DNA from: Actinomycetota bacterium
GTDB lineage: Bacteria; Actinomycetota; Thermoleophilia; Gaiellales; Gaiellaceae
Assembly (NCBI GenBank): GCA_003136795.1
Contig: PLDP01000098.1
Location: forward strand, 6,240-13,068
DNA: 6,829 nucleotides
Reading direction: 5' to 3'
The notes under the pieces were generated by a model. It saw nothing but the letters and a program-made list of their open reading frames with translations, was not told the origin of the DNA and made no database searches. The position numbers were made by a program, and so were the translations under genes. This document shows positions 1 to 5,436 of this stretch, in pieces (position 1 is the stretch's first letter; each line of letters starts with the position of its first letter).

Positions 1-232
1 CCTGTTCGAGGTCAACGAGGCCGCCGAGGCGGTGCGCGAGGCGGCGACCGACGACACGAACATCATCTTCGGCGCGACGATCGACGACCGGCTCGAAGGT
101 CAGATGTGGATCACGGTCGTGGCGACCGGGATCGGCCGCTCGTCGTCGAAGCGTGGGACGTTCGTGACGGCCGCGTCCGGAGGGTCGGGCGAGGTGCTCG
201 AGCCGCCGTCGTTCCTGCGCGACTCGTCGTAG
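1..232 (+). CDS. ftsZ: Cell division protein FtsZ, C-terminal end only (5' truncated by window)
   Basis: The last 76 codons of a gene, read in frame from base 2 to a TAG stop at 230-232. The fragment opens with LFEVNEAAEAV, then has TNIIFGATIDD and ITVVATGI. These match the end of the FtsZ C-terminal subdomain (family pattern: helix with EAA, NIIFG, strand ending in AxGF/I). FtsZ is the tubulin-like GTPase that polymerises into the division ring at midcell. After the core (ending near fragment residue 44) a linker of only about 20 residues leads to LEPPSFLRDSS, which resembles the conserved C-terminal peptide (PxFLR) that binds membrane tethers and regulators such as SepF. The linker is short for the family. 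The next gene is on the opposite strand, 7 bp away, so no division gene follows on this strand within the window. The GTPase domain lies outside the window. Confidence 0.9.
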   Translation, partial: LFEVNEAAEAVREAATDDTNIIFGATIDDRLEGQMWITVVATGIGRSSSKRGTFVTAASGGSGEVLEPPSFLRDSS

Positions 233-239
233 ACCAGCG

Positions 240-1241
240 CTAGAACGCGTCGAGCACGAGCAGGCCGAGCCCGGCCGCGACGCCGACCGAGGCGCTGACC
301 GTTGCGATCCGAAGCGTCCAGCGGCGCACGGTGGAGCGCGAGCTCGTGAGGTAGAGCGCGCCGAGCGCGCCCGCGGTGACGCTGACGAACGTCTCGACGG
401 CCTGGATCGCGAATCCCACACCGAGTGCTTCGTTCATGCCGATGCCGCGGCTGGCGAGCGCGACCGCGACGGCGCCGCTGCCGACGCCGATCGAGCCGGG
501 CGTGATCGGGAACGTAGAGGCGAGGTCGAGCGCAGGCAGGATCAGCAGCGCTGCGAGCACCGGATGCGGGATGTCGAGCGCGGCGGCGACGGCCATCGTC
601 GCTCCGAGGCGGGCGAGCTGCATCCCCGCCGTCCAACCGAGCACCGTCACCAGTGCGCGCGGCGAGCGCTCCAGCGCGACGAGGCCGGCGAGCATCTGCG
701 CGATCCGCGGGTGGCGGCGCAGGCGGCTGGAAAGCGCGGCTGCGACGGCGAGTGCCGCGACGAGCCCGCAGAGCACGAACACCGGCCACAGCGGCATCGC
801 CCCGGTCGCCGACGCGACGACGAGCAGCGCGGCGAGCATCAGCGAGCGCGCGGCGGCGAGCGCGGCGTAGACGCCGCCGGCCGTCCAGATACGGCCGGGC
901 GTGTCGATCGCCTTCGAGAAAAGCGCGATCTTCACGGCGTCGCCGAGCTTGGCGGGCGCGAACGAGTTGACCATCGAGCCGACGCCGAGGCTTGCGGCGG
1001 CCCGCTTGGGGCAGACGCGGCCGCCCGCGGCGGCGAGCGCGGCGCGCCAGGCGCCGACGGTGCAGGCGAAGGCGGCGACGAATCCCAGCGCCGCAAGCAC
1101 GAGCCAGTGCCGCTCGGCACCGCGCAACGACTCGAAAGCCGAGGCGACGTGGGCGCCGAGCAGCTGCGGCGACGAGGCGATGCCCAGGAGCAGGGCGAGG
1201 GCCGCCGCAGAGATGAGGAGCTTCTTACGGGAGATGGTCAT
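240..1241 (-). CDS. Polytopic membrane protein, LPG-synthase transmembrane-domain / UPF0104 family (flippase-like)
   Basis: A 333-residue, Ala/Leu/Val-rich membrane protein with about eight to nine hydrophobic segments, roughly at residues 8-24, 46-66, 122-142, 150-170, 197-222, 227-243, 255-275, 278-299 and 310-330. Two polar motifs inside the membrane region are typical of PF03706 (the transmembrane half of MprF, also AglD-like proteins): NSFAPAKLGD at 92-101 and FPITPGSIGVG at 244-254. Relatives are implicated in moving or handling lipids across the membrane. There is no lysyl-transferase domain, so it is not a full MprF, and its substrate cannot be read from the sequence. I start at the ATG at 1241 because AGAAGG lies 7 nt upstream. 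A start at 1274 would add 11 residues but has no ribosome binding site. It converges on ftsZ with a 7-bp gap and diverges from the GGT-like gene. Confidence 0.82.
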   Translation of the reverse strand: MTISRKKLLISAAALALLLGIASSPQLLGAHVASAFESLRGAERHWLVLAALGFVAAFACTVGAWRAALAAAGGRVCPKRAAASLGVGSMVNSFAPAKLGDAVKIALFSKAIDTPGRIWTAGGVYAALAAARSLMLAALLVVASATGAMPLWPVFVLCGLVAALAVAAALSSRLRRHPRIAQMLAGLVALERSPRALVTVLGWTAGMQLARLGATMAVAAALDIPHPVLAALLILPALDLASTFPITPGSIGVGSGAVAVALASRGIGMNEALGVGFAIQAVETFVSVTAGALGALYLTSSRSTVRRWTLRIATVSASVGVAAGLGLLVLDAF

Positions 1242-1248
1242 GACTGGG

Positions 1249-1254
1249 CCTTCT
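1249..1254 (-). promoter_or_regulatory. Shine-Dalgarno AGAAGG of the UPF0104-type gene
   Basis: On the minus strand AGAAGG sits 7 nt before the ATG at 1241. It decides between this start and the upstream in-frame ATG at 1274, which has no purine-rich element before it. Confidence 0.6.
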
Positions 1255-1345
1255 GTACGTGGTACGCGATCCATCGCGTCGAGTTAGTTGTGAAACGGTG
1301 AAGATTCGGAGAGAGATGCGCGCCACCTTGTTCTCATCGGCTGTT

Positions 1346-1349
1346 GGAG
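1346..1349 (+). promoter_or_regulatory. Shine-Dalgarno GGAG of the GGT-like gene
   Basis: GGAG lies 7 nt before the ATG at 1357. It supports a start that places the conserved AVAAGHPLTAAAG block directly at the N terminus, with no signal peptide. I see no convincing -10/-35 pair for either gene in the 115-bp divergent gap 1242-1356. Confidence 0.6.
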
Positions 1350-1356
1350 CACTTCC

Positions 1357-2922
1357 ATGAGGGGCGCCGTCGCGGCGGGGCACCCGCTGACCGCAGCCGC
1401 CGGCGCCCGGGTGCTGGACGAGGGCGGAAACGCCGTCGACGCCTGCGTGGCTGCGGCTTTTGCCGCCTGGGTGGCCGAGAGCCCGCTCACCGGCCCGGGG
1501 GCGGGAGGCTTCGCCCTCGTCGTACCGTCCGACGGGCGCCCGGCCCGGGTGGCCGACTTCTTCGTCTCGACGCCGGGCCTCGGGCGCCCCGCGCCGCCGG
1601 CGGCGGAGATGCGCGCGATCGACGTGGCCTTCGGCGGTGACGGCCAGACGACCCAGGTCTTCCGGATCGGCGAGGCCTCCTGCGCGGTGCCCGGCGCCGC
1701 CGCAGGGCTCGGGGCCGTCCACCGGGCCTACGGCCGCCTGCCGTGGCGGGTGCTGCTCGAGCCCGCGATTGAGCTCGCCCGCACCGGCGTGGAGGTCTCG
1801 CGCGCGCAGGCACACCTGCACGCGATCCTCGACCTGATCCTGCGGCACACCGAAGAGGGCCGGCGCGTCTACAGCCGCCCGGACGGGTCGCGGCTCGGCC
1901 CCGGCGACGCGTTGCACTTGCCCGACCTCGGCGTCACGCTCGAGCAGATCGCCGAGGAGGGCGCCGCCGCGCTCTACCGCGGTGAGCTCGCGCGCGCGAT
2001 CGTGCAGACGGTGAGCGTGGGCGGCGGGGCGATCACCGAGAGCGATCTCGCCGGCTACCGCGTCGCCTGGCGGCGGCCGGTACGCGTCGGCTACCTCGGG
2101 CACGAGGTGATCTCGAACCCGCCGCCCTCGTCGGGCGGGATCCTCATCGCCTACGGGCTCGCGTTGCTCGCGCACGCCGGGCGCGGCGCGCCCGGGAGCG
2201 CCGAGGCGATCGCGTCGCTTGCGGAGGTGATGCGCGAGCAGACGCGCGTGCGCGAGGAAGGCTTCACGAGCGGCCTGCACCGAGGCGGGCTCGCGCGCCG
2301 GCTGCTCTCTCCGGAGGGGATCGCCCGCGGCCTGGCTCGCATGGAGGCGGGGGCGCCCGGCGTCGCCGAGCCCGCACCGGCCGGGACGACGCACGTGTCG
2401 GTCGTCGACTCGGACGGCACCGCCGCCTCGCTCTCCTCGTCGACGGGCTCCGGCTCGGGCGTGATCGTGCCCGGCACCGGCATCCACCTGAACAACATGC
2501 TCGGCGAGTACGACCTCGTCGCCGGCGGCCCGAGCGCGCCCGGGCGGCGGCTGACGAGCATGATGGCGCCCACCGTGGTCGTGGGCCCCGCGGGGCCCCG
2601 TCTTGTGGTCGGCAGCGCCGGCTCGGTGCGGCTGCGCGGGGCGATCATGCAGGTGATCGCGAACGTGGTCGCGCACGGCCTCGACGTTGCGGCGGCCATC
2701 GACCATCCGCGCGTGCACGTCGACGAGCCGCACGTGCACTGTGAAGGAGGCTTCGACCCGGCCGAGCTCGACCGCGTCGAGTCGTTCGGCTACGAGGTCG
2801 TGCGCTGGCGCAGACGCAATCTCTTCTTCGGCGGCACGAATGCCGTCGAGGTGCGTGACGGCTCGCTGGCCGCCGCCGGCGACGCGCGACGCGGCGGCGC
2901 GGGCATCGTCAGCGGCGCCTAG
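1357..2922 (+). CDS. Gamma-glutamyltransferase-like Ntn hydrolase, divergent subfamily (ggt-like)
   Basis: 521 residues covering the whole GGT fold. Family landmarks are AAGHPLTAAAG (6-16), GGNAVDACVAAAF (23-35), VPGAAAGLGAV (111-121), ITESDLAGYR (226-235), NPPPSSGG (254-261) and GTTHVSVVDSDG (343-354). GGTs are made as proenzymes that cleave themselves before a Thr, which becomes the nucleophile; here that is Thr344, just after Gly343. The enzyme should therefore mature into a large N-terminal and a small C-terminal chain. Compared with E. coli GGT as I recall it, the residues that hold the gamma-glutamyl group differ. Arg114 (in FREMAP) aligns with Phe69 (in DFFVSTP), Gln430 with Met381, Asp433 with Glu384, Ser463 with Met402 and Gly484 with Ser422. 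The loop between LNN and the SMxPT motif is about 12 residues shorter, so the lid loop is missing. There is no signal peptide, which suggests a cytoplasmic enzyme. It is clearly a GGT-fold amidohydrolase/transferase, but glutathione may well not be its substrate; an acylase-like or other amidase role is possible. Confidence 0.9.
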   Translation: MRGAVAAGHPLTAAAGARVLDEGGNAVDACVAAAFAAWVAESPLTGPGAGGFALVVPSDGRPARVADFFVSTPGLGRPAPPAAEMRAIDVAFGGDGQTTQVFRIGEASCAVPGAAAGLGAVHRAYGRLPWRVLLEPAIELARTGVEVSRAQAHLHAILDLILRHTEEGRRVYSRPDGSRLGPGDALHLPDLGVTLEQIAEEGAAALYRGELARAIVQTVSVGGGAITESDLAGYRVAWRRPVRVGYLGHEVISNPPPSSGGILIAYGLALLAHAGRGAPGSAEAIASLAEVMREQTRVREEGFTSGLHRGGLARRLLSPEGIARGLARMEAGAPGVAEPAPAGTTHVSVVDSDGTAASLSSSTGSGSGVIVPGTGIHLNNMLGEYDLVAGGPSAPGRRLTSMMAPTVVVGPAGPRLVVGSAGSVRLRGAIMQVIANVVAHGLDVAAAIDHPRVHVDEPHVHCEGGFDPAELDRVESFGYEVVRWRRRNLFFGGTNAVEVRDGSLAAAGDARRGGAGIVSGA

Positions 2923-3548
2923 GAGAGATCGGGATCGACCGGCGAGAGCTTGCCGTTCTGTCCGGCGCGCTCGCGCAACGCCTGCTCGGCGCGCAGGGCC
3001 TCGAGCGACGTCTCGAGCACCTCGACGAGCCGCGCCATGCGCTGCCGCGGCGACGTCATCGCGAGCAGCTCCTGCTTCGGGTCGACGCCGAAGTCGACGC
3101 GGGCCGAGAGCTCCCAGTCGAGGGTCGGCGACGTCGGCTCCGGGACGTCGACGTCGCTCTCTGCGAGCGCCGCCAGCTCGCGAAAGAGCTCGAGCGCCCG
3201 CTCGACGTCTGCCTCCGCAGCCGGATCGTCGTCGTCTGCAAGCTCCTCGACGACGCCGGTTGTGAAGGCGCGGCCCGTCGTCAGCTCGAGCAGGCGGAAG
3301 CGGTTGCCGCCCTCGACGACGACGTTCATGCGGCCGTCCTCGAGCACCTCGAGCACGTCGGCGACGCGCGCGCGTGTCCCCACCTCGTGCACGGCGCCGT
3401 CGCCGGTTGAGAGCGCGAGCCCGAACTCGGTGTTCGTTGCGACGCACTCGTCGATCAGCTCGCGGTAGCGCGGCTCGAAGATGTGCAACGGGATCCGTTC
3501 TGTCGGGACGAGGACGATCGGCAGCGGGAAGAGCCCGAGCTCCGGCAT
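2919..3548 (-). CDS. Stand-alone LON substrate-binding-domain protein
   Basis: 209 residues. The N terminus carries the LON-domain (PF02190) hallmark LFPLPIVLVP (6-15) followed by LHIFEPRYREL (21-31). FGLAL (42-46), VGTRARVADVLE (56-67) and the GGNRFRLLEL block (80-89) also fit. The rest is acidic and then helical, with a DPKQELLAM segment (156-164) and a charged C-terminal helix, consistent with the helical end of the LON N-domain. It has no AAA+ ATPase and no Ser-Lys protease domain, so it is not Lon protease. Such free-standing LON-domain proteins are common in actinobacteria and are thought to bind polypeptides, but their function is not settled. Its stop codon shares the tetranucleotide CTAG (2919-2922) with the stop of the GGT-like gene on the other strand. 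No good Shine-Dalgarno precedes the ATG; a -10 hexamer lies 6 nt upstream, so the mRNA may be leaderless. Confidence 0.88.
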   Translation of the reverse strand: MPELGLFPLPIVLVPTERIPLHIFEPRYRELIDECVATNTEFGLALSTGDGAVHEVGTRARVADVLEVLEDGRMNVVVEGGNRFRLLELTTGRAFTTGVVEELADDDDPAAEADVERALELFRELAALAESDVDVPEPTSPTLDWELSARVDFGVDPKQELLAMTSPRQRMARLVEVLETSLEALRAEQALRERAGQNGKLSPVDPDLS

Positions 3549-3554
3549 ACCTGC

Positions 3555-3582
3555 AGCCTAGTGTGGGATGGTGGCTCGGCAA
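3555..3582 (-). promoter_or_regulatory. Candidate leaderless promoter of the LON-domain gene
   Basis: Read on the minus strand: TTGCCG (3577-3582), a 16-nt spacer, TAGGCT (3555-3560), then 6 nt to the ATG at 3548. TAGGCT fits the actinobacterial TANNNT -10 consensus. The spacing would put transcription start on or next to the A of the start codon. The -35 matches the consensus only in TTG. Confidence 0.4.
3559..3564 (+). promoter_or_regulatory. Candidate -10 element of the YbjQ-family gene
   Basis: TAGTGT fits TANNNT and would start transcription near 3571, giving a leader of about 45 nt. It shares its first two bases with the -10 of the divergent LON gene, so the two polymerases would compete for the same site. 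I see no clear -35 for it. Confidence 0.3.
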
Positions 3583-3607
3583 CCTCGTTTCCCGACCGCT
3601 CGGAGGT
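3582..3607 (+). promoter_or_regulatory. Leader hairpin covering the ribosome binding site of the YbjQ-family gene
   Basis: ACCTC at 3582-3586 is the exact complement of GAGGT at 3603-3607, which contains most of the Shine-Dalgarno. The stem would be 5 bp with a 16-nt loop that can itself form a small CCGA/TCGG hairpin (3592-3595 with 3600-3603), although the two share base 3603. Pairing would hide the ribosome binding site. The stem is short, so this is only a candidate for translational control. Confidence 0.3.
3602..3606 (+). promoter_or_regulatory. Shine-Dalgarno GGAGG of the YbjQ-family gene
   Basis: GGAGG lies 9 nt before the ATG at 3616. It selects this start over an upstream in-frame ATG at 3568 that would add 16 unconserved residues. 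Confidence 0.65.
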
Positions 3608-3615
3608 GCTCGACC

Positions 3616-3936
3616 ATGCTGATCACGACCACGAACGACATTCCCGGCCACGAGATCACTGACGTCTACGGAGAGGTGTTCGGCCTCACCGTCCGCTCGC
3701 GCAACGCCCTCTCACAGTTTGGCGCGGGCTTGAAGTCGATCATGGGCGGTGAGCTGAAAGGGATGACGAAGGCCCTTGTCGACAGCCGCAACGACGTGAT
3801 CCAGCGCATGACGGAAGAGGCAGAGGCGAAGGGCGCGAACGCGATCGTCGCGATGCGCTTCGACACCTCCGAGATGGGCGACACCTGGACCGAGATCTGC
3901 GCGTACGGGACCGCGGTGCGCATCAACAAGGTTTGA
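3616..3936 (+). CDS. YbjQ/UPF0145 family protein (so-called heavy-metal-binding domain)
   Basis: 106 residues, the normal length for this family. The N terminus MLITTTNDIPGHEI matches the family opening (TTTNDIPG), VRSRN follows at 26-30, then a helical middle, and KGANAIVAMRFDT (72-84) and AYGTAVRI (96-103) form the conserved C-terminal half. Members are small cytoplasmic proteins reported to form ring-like oligomers. The heavy-metal label comes from structural resemblance, and I see no Cys or His cluster here that would support metal binding. The function is unknown. The gene is separated from the LON gene by 67 bp and converges on the metalloprotease gene with a 6-bp gap. It has one of the best Shine-Dalgarno sequences in the window. 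Confidence 0.87.
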   Translation: MLITTTNDIPGHEITDVYGEVFGLTVRSRNALSQFGAGLKSIMGGELKGMTKALVDSRNDVIQRMTEEAEAKGANAIVAMRFDTSEMGDTWTEICAYGTAVRINKV

Positions 3937-3942
3937 GCGAGG

Positions 3943-4281
3943 TCAGTAGCGGTCGATCTCGATCAGCCGCTCGTCGCTGATCCCGAAGTGGTGGGCGATC
4001 TCGTGGAGGACGACCCGCCGGATCTCCTGGCGCAGGAGCTCCGGGTCGTGCCCGTAGAGGCGCTCGAGCGGGCCGCTGTAGATCGTGATCTTGTCGGGCA
4101 GCACCCCGTTGTAGCTCCGGTCTCTGCGGGTCAGCGGGATGCCCTGGTAGAGGCCGAGCAGCCGTTGGCCGGGCGGAGGCTCGTCTTCGACGATCAGCTC
4201 GAGGTTCGAGATCTGCTCGCGCAGCTCGGGCGGCAGCGAGTCGAGCGTCGCCTGAATCACGGGCTGGAAGTCCTCGTCCAC
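3943..4281 (-). CDS. Minimal zinc metalloprotease (zincin_1 / DUF1025 metallopeptidase family)
   Basis: 112 residues from a GTG start. The key feature is VLHEIAHHFGISDERL, which contains HExxHxxGxxD. His93 and His97 with Asp103 would bind zinc and Glu94 would be the general base, as in the compact PF06262 family. Upstream parts also fit: FQPVIQATLDSLPPEL (5-20), the acidic strand NLELIVEDEPP (26-36), LLGLYQGIPL (41-50) and LPDKITIYSGPLE (61-73). Proteins of this family are small cytoplasmic zincins whose substrates are unknown. The start is set by family length; the frame stays open far upstream, antisense to hisC, but that part has no family resemblance. A TTG immediately before the GTG is an alternative start. 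There is no Shine-Dalgarno; a TACGCT hexamer 7 nt upstream suggests a leaderless mRNA. Confidence 0.85.
   Translation of the reverse strand: MDEDFQPVIQATLDSLPPELREQISNLELIVEDEPPPGQRLLGLYQGIPLTRRDRSYNGVLPDKITIYSGPLERLYGHDPELLRQEIRRVVLHEIAHHFGISDERLIEIDRY
3961..3982. terminator. Weak candidate bidirectional terminator hairpin
   Basis: GATCAGC (3961-3967) and GCTGATC (3976-3982) form a perfect 7-bp stem with an 8-nt loop, starting 25 nt after the YbjQ stop and inside the 3' end of the metalloprotease gene. There is no T-run on either side, so it is not a classical intrinsic terminator, and part of the repeat may only reflect codon choice in ISDERLI. Confidence 0.22.
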
Positions 4282-4288
4282 CAACGCG

Positions 4289-4294
4289 AGCGTA
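4289..4294 (-). promoter_or_regulatory. Candidate -10 of the metalloprotease gene (leaderless)
   Basis: On the minus strand TACGCT matches TANNNT and is 7 nt from the GTG at 4281. No recognisable -35 is present; it would fall over the start of hisC. The 33-bp gap 4282-4314 has room for little else. Confidence 0.38.
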
Positions 4295-4300
4295 GCCGGG

Positions 4301-4306
4301 TAGGGT
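4301..4306 (+). promoter_or_regulatory. Candidate -10 of the hisC-MFS unit (leaderless)
   Basis: TAGGGT matches TANNNT and lies 8 nt before the GTG at 4315, which lacks a Shine-Dalgarno. It stands back to back with the metalloprotease -10. A short inverted repeat, GCGAG (4286-4290) and CTCGC (4307-4311), brackets both hexamers and could be an operator half-site pair or chance. Confidence 0.38.
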
Positions 4307-4314
4307 CTCGCAAC

Positions 4315-5436
4315 GTGACGAGCGGGTTCGAGGACTTCGGAGACGCCTTCTTCCGGGCCAGCGTCAACGGGCTGACGCCGTACCAGCCGGGGAAACCGGT
4401 CGAGGACGTGCAGCGCGAGCTGGGGCTCGCGCGCGTGATCAAGCTCGCCTCGAACGAAGGGCCGTTCGGTCCCTTCCCGGCCGCGCTCGACGCGCTCGAC
4501 CGCGGGGCACGAGAGCTCAACCGCTATCCGGACGGCGGCGTGTACAGGCTGCACGAAGCGCTCGCAGCGCGGCACGGCGTCGCCTTCGACGAGATCAGTG
4601 TCGGCGCCGGCGCGGACGGTTGCATCGACATGCTGAGCCAGGCGATCCTCGATCCGGGCGACCGCATTGTCTGCGGCTGGCCGTCGTTCCCGAGCTACGT
4701 GATCTACGCGCGCAAGCAGGGCGCCGAGGCCACGCTCGTCCCGCTCGCGGATCACCGCTACGACCTCAGCGCCCTGCTCGATGCGATCGACGAGCGCACG
4801 AAGCTCGTCTACATCTGCCACCCGAACAACCCGACCGGGACAATGAACACCGCGGACGAGCTCGACGCGTATTTCGAGCACGTGCCTGACCACGTCCTCA
4901 CGGTTGTCGACCAGGCCTACTTCGAGTACATCGACCGTCCCGACTACCCGGACGCCGTCGAGCGCTACTTCAAGACGGGACGTCGCGTCGCGGTCCTGCG
5001 CACGTTCTCGAAGATCTACGGGCTCGCCGGGCTGCGCGTCGGTTACGCCGTCGCGCCCCGCGCGGTGTGCGCGGCGATGGCCAAGGTTCGGCGGCCGTTC
5101 GACGTGACGACGCCGGCCCAGATCGCTGCGATCGCATCGATCGGCGACGACCAGGAGATCGCACGCCGCCGCGCGGTCAACGCGGAAGGGCTCGCGCGCC
5201 TCGAGTCGGTGCTCGCCGAGCACGGGCTCGATCCGGTCCCGTCGGTCGGCAACTTCCTCTACGTGGAGACGGGCGCCGACGCCAACGATCTGTTCGGCCG
5301 GCTGCTGCAGGAAGGGATCATCGTGCGGCCGCTGGCCGGTTTCGGCTCGCCGACCGCGATTCGCATCTCGGTCGGCACACCGGAGGAGCTCGACGTGTTC
5401 GCAGCCGCGCTCGGACGGGTGCTGGCCCGAGCGTGA
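4315..5436 (+). CDS. hisC: Histidinol-phosphate aminotransferase-type PLP enzyme (class I/II)
   Basis: 373 residues, normal for HisC. The reaction is transfer of an amino group between glutamate and imidazole-acetol phosphate in histidine synthesis; some relatives act on aromatic amino acids. Fold type I landmarks in order: KLASNEGPFGPFP (43-55), RYPDGGVYRLHEAL (70-83), GAGADGCIDML (97-107), HPNNPTGT (169-176) with Asn171/172, DQAYFEY (199-205) with Asp199 for the pyridine nitrogen, FSKIYGLAGLRVGYA (231-245) with the PLP lysine Lys233 and Arg241, and IRISVGT (349-355) with the carboxylate-binding Arg350. The family box SNENPxGP is SNEGPFGP here. The GTG start follows the family N terminus; the open frame continues upstream but is antisense to the metalloprotease. 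No other his gene is visible, so the exact substrate (histidinol phosphate or an aromatic keto acid) is not certain. The next gene overlaps by 4 bp. Confidence 0.88.
   Translation: MTSGFEDFGDAFFRASVNGLTPYQPGKPVEDVQRELGLARVIKLASNEGPFGPFPAALDALDRGARELNRYPDGGVYRLHEALAARHGVAFDEISVGAGADGCIDMLSQAILDPGDRIVCGWPSFPSYVIYARKQGAEATLVPLADHRYDLSALLDAIDERTKLVYICHPNNPTGTMNTADELDAYFEHVPDHVLTVVDQAYFEYIDRPDYPDAVERYFKTGRRVAVLRTFSKIYGLAGLRVGYAVAPRAVCAAMAKVRRPFDVTTPAQIAAIASIGDDQEIARRRAVNAEGLARLESVLAEHGLDPVPSVGNFLYVETGADANDLFGRLLQEGIIVRPLAGFGSPTAIRISVGTPEELDVFAAALGRVLARA

Noticed and set aside
194..257. Inverted repeat GTGCTCGA (194-201) and TCGAGCAC (250-257) around the ftsZ end as a terminator
   Set aside because: The loop is 48 nt, there is no T-run, and CTCGAG-rich words are frequent in this codon usage, so chance is likely.
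564..1301. Open frames on the plus strand opposite the UPF0104-type membrane gene
   Set aside because: Low-complexity Arg/Gly/Glu-rich translations; the minus-strand protein has proper membrane segments and a Shine-Dalgarno.
3571..3615. A complete SAM-type riboswitch before the YbjQ gene
   Set aside because: Only the GCAACC ... GGTGCT fragment is present; there is no partner for a P1 helix, no kink-turn sequence, and too little space downstream of the proposed promoter.
1225..3651. A very long open frame on the minus strand (about 808 codons) across the GGT-like and LON genes
   Set aside because: It is an antisense shadow produced by high-GC codon bias: Arg/Ala/Gly-rich, no domain pattern, and it overlaps two genes with clear family motifs.
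4282..5223. N-terminal extension of the metalloprotease frame upstream of the GTG
   Set aside because: The region is antisense to hisC and has no family resemblance; the 112-residue form matches the zincin_1 family size.
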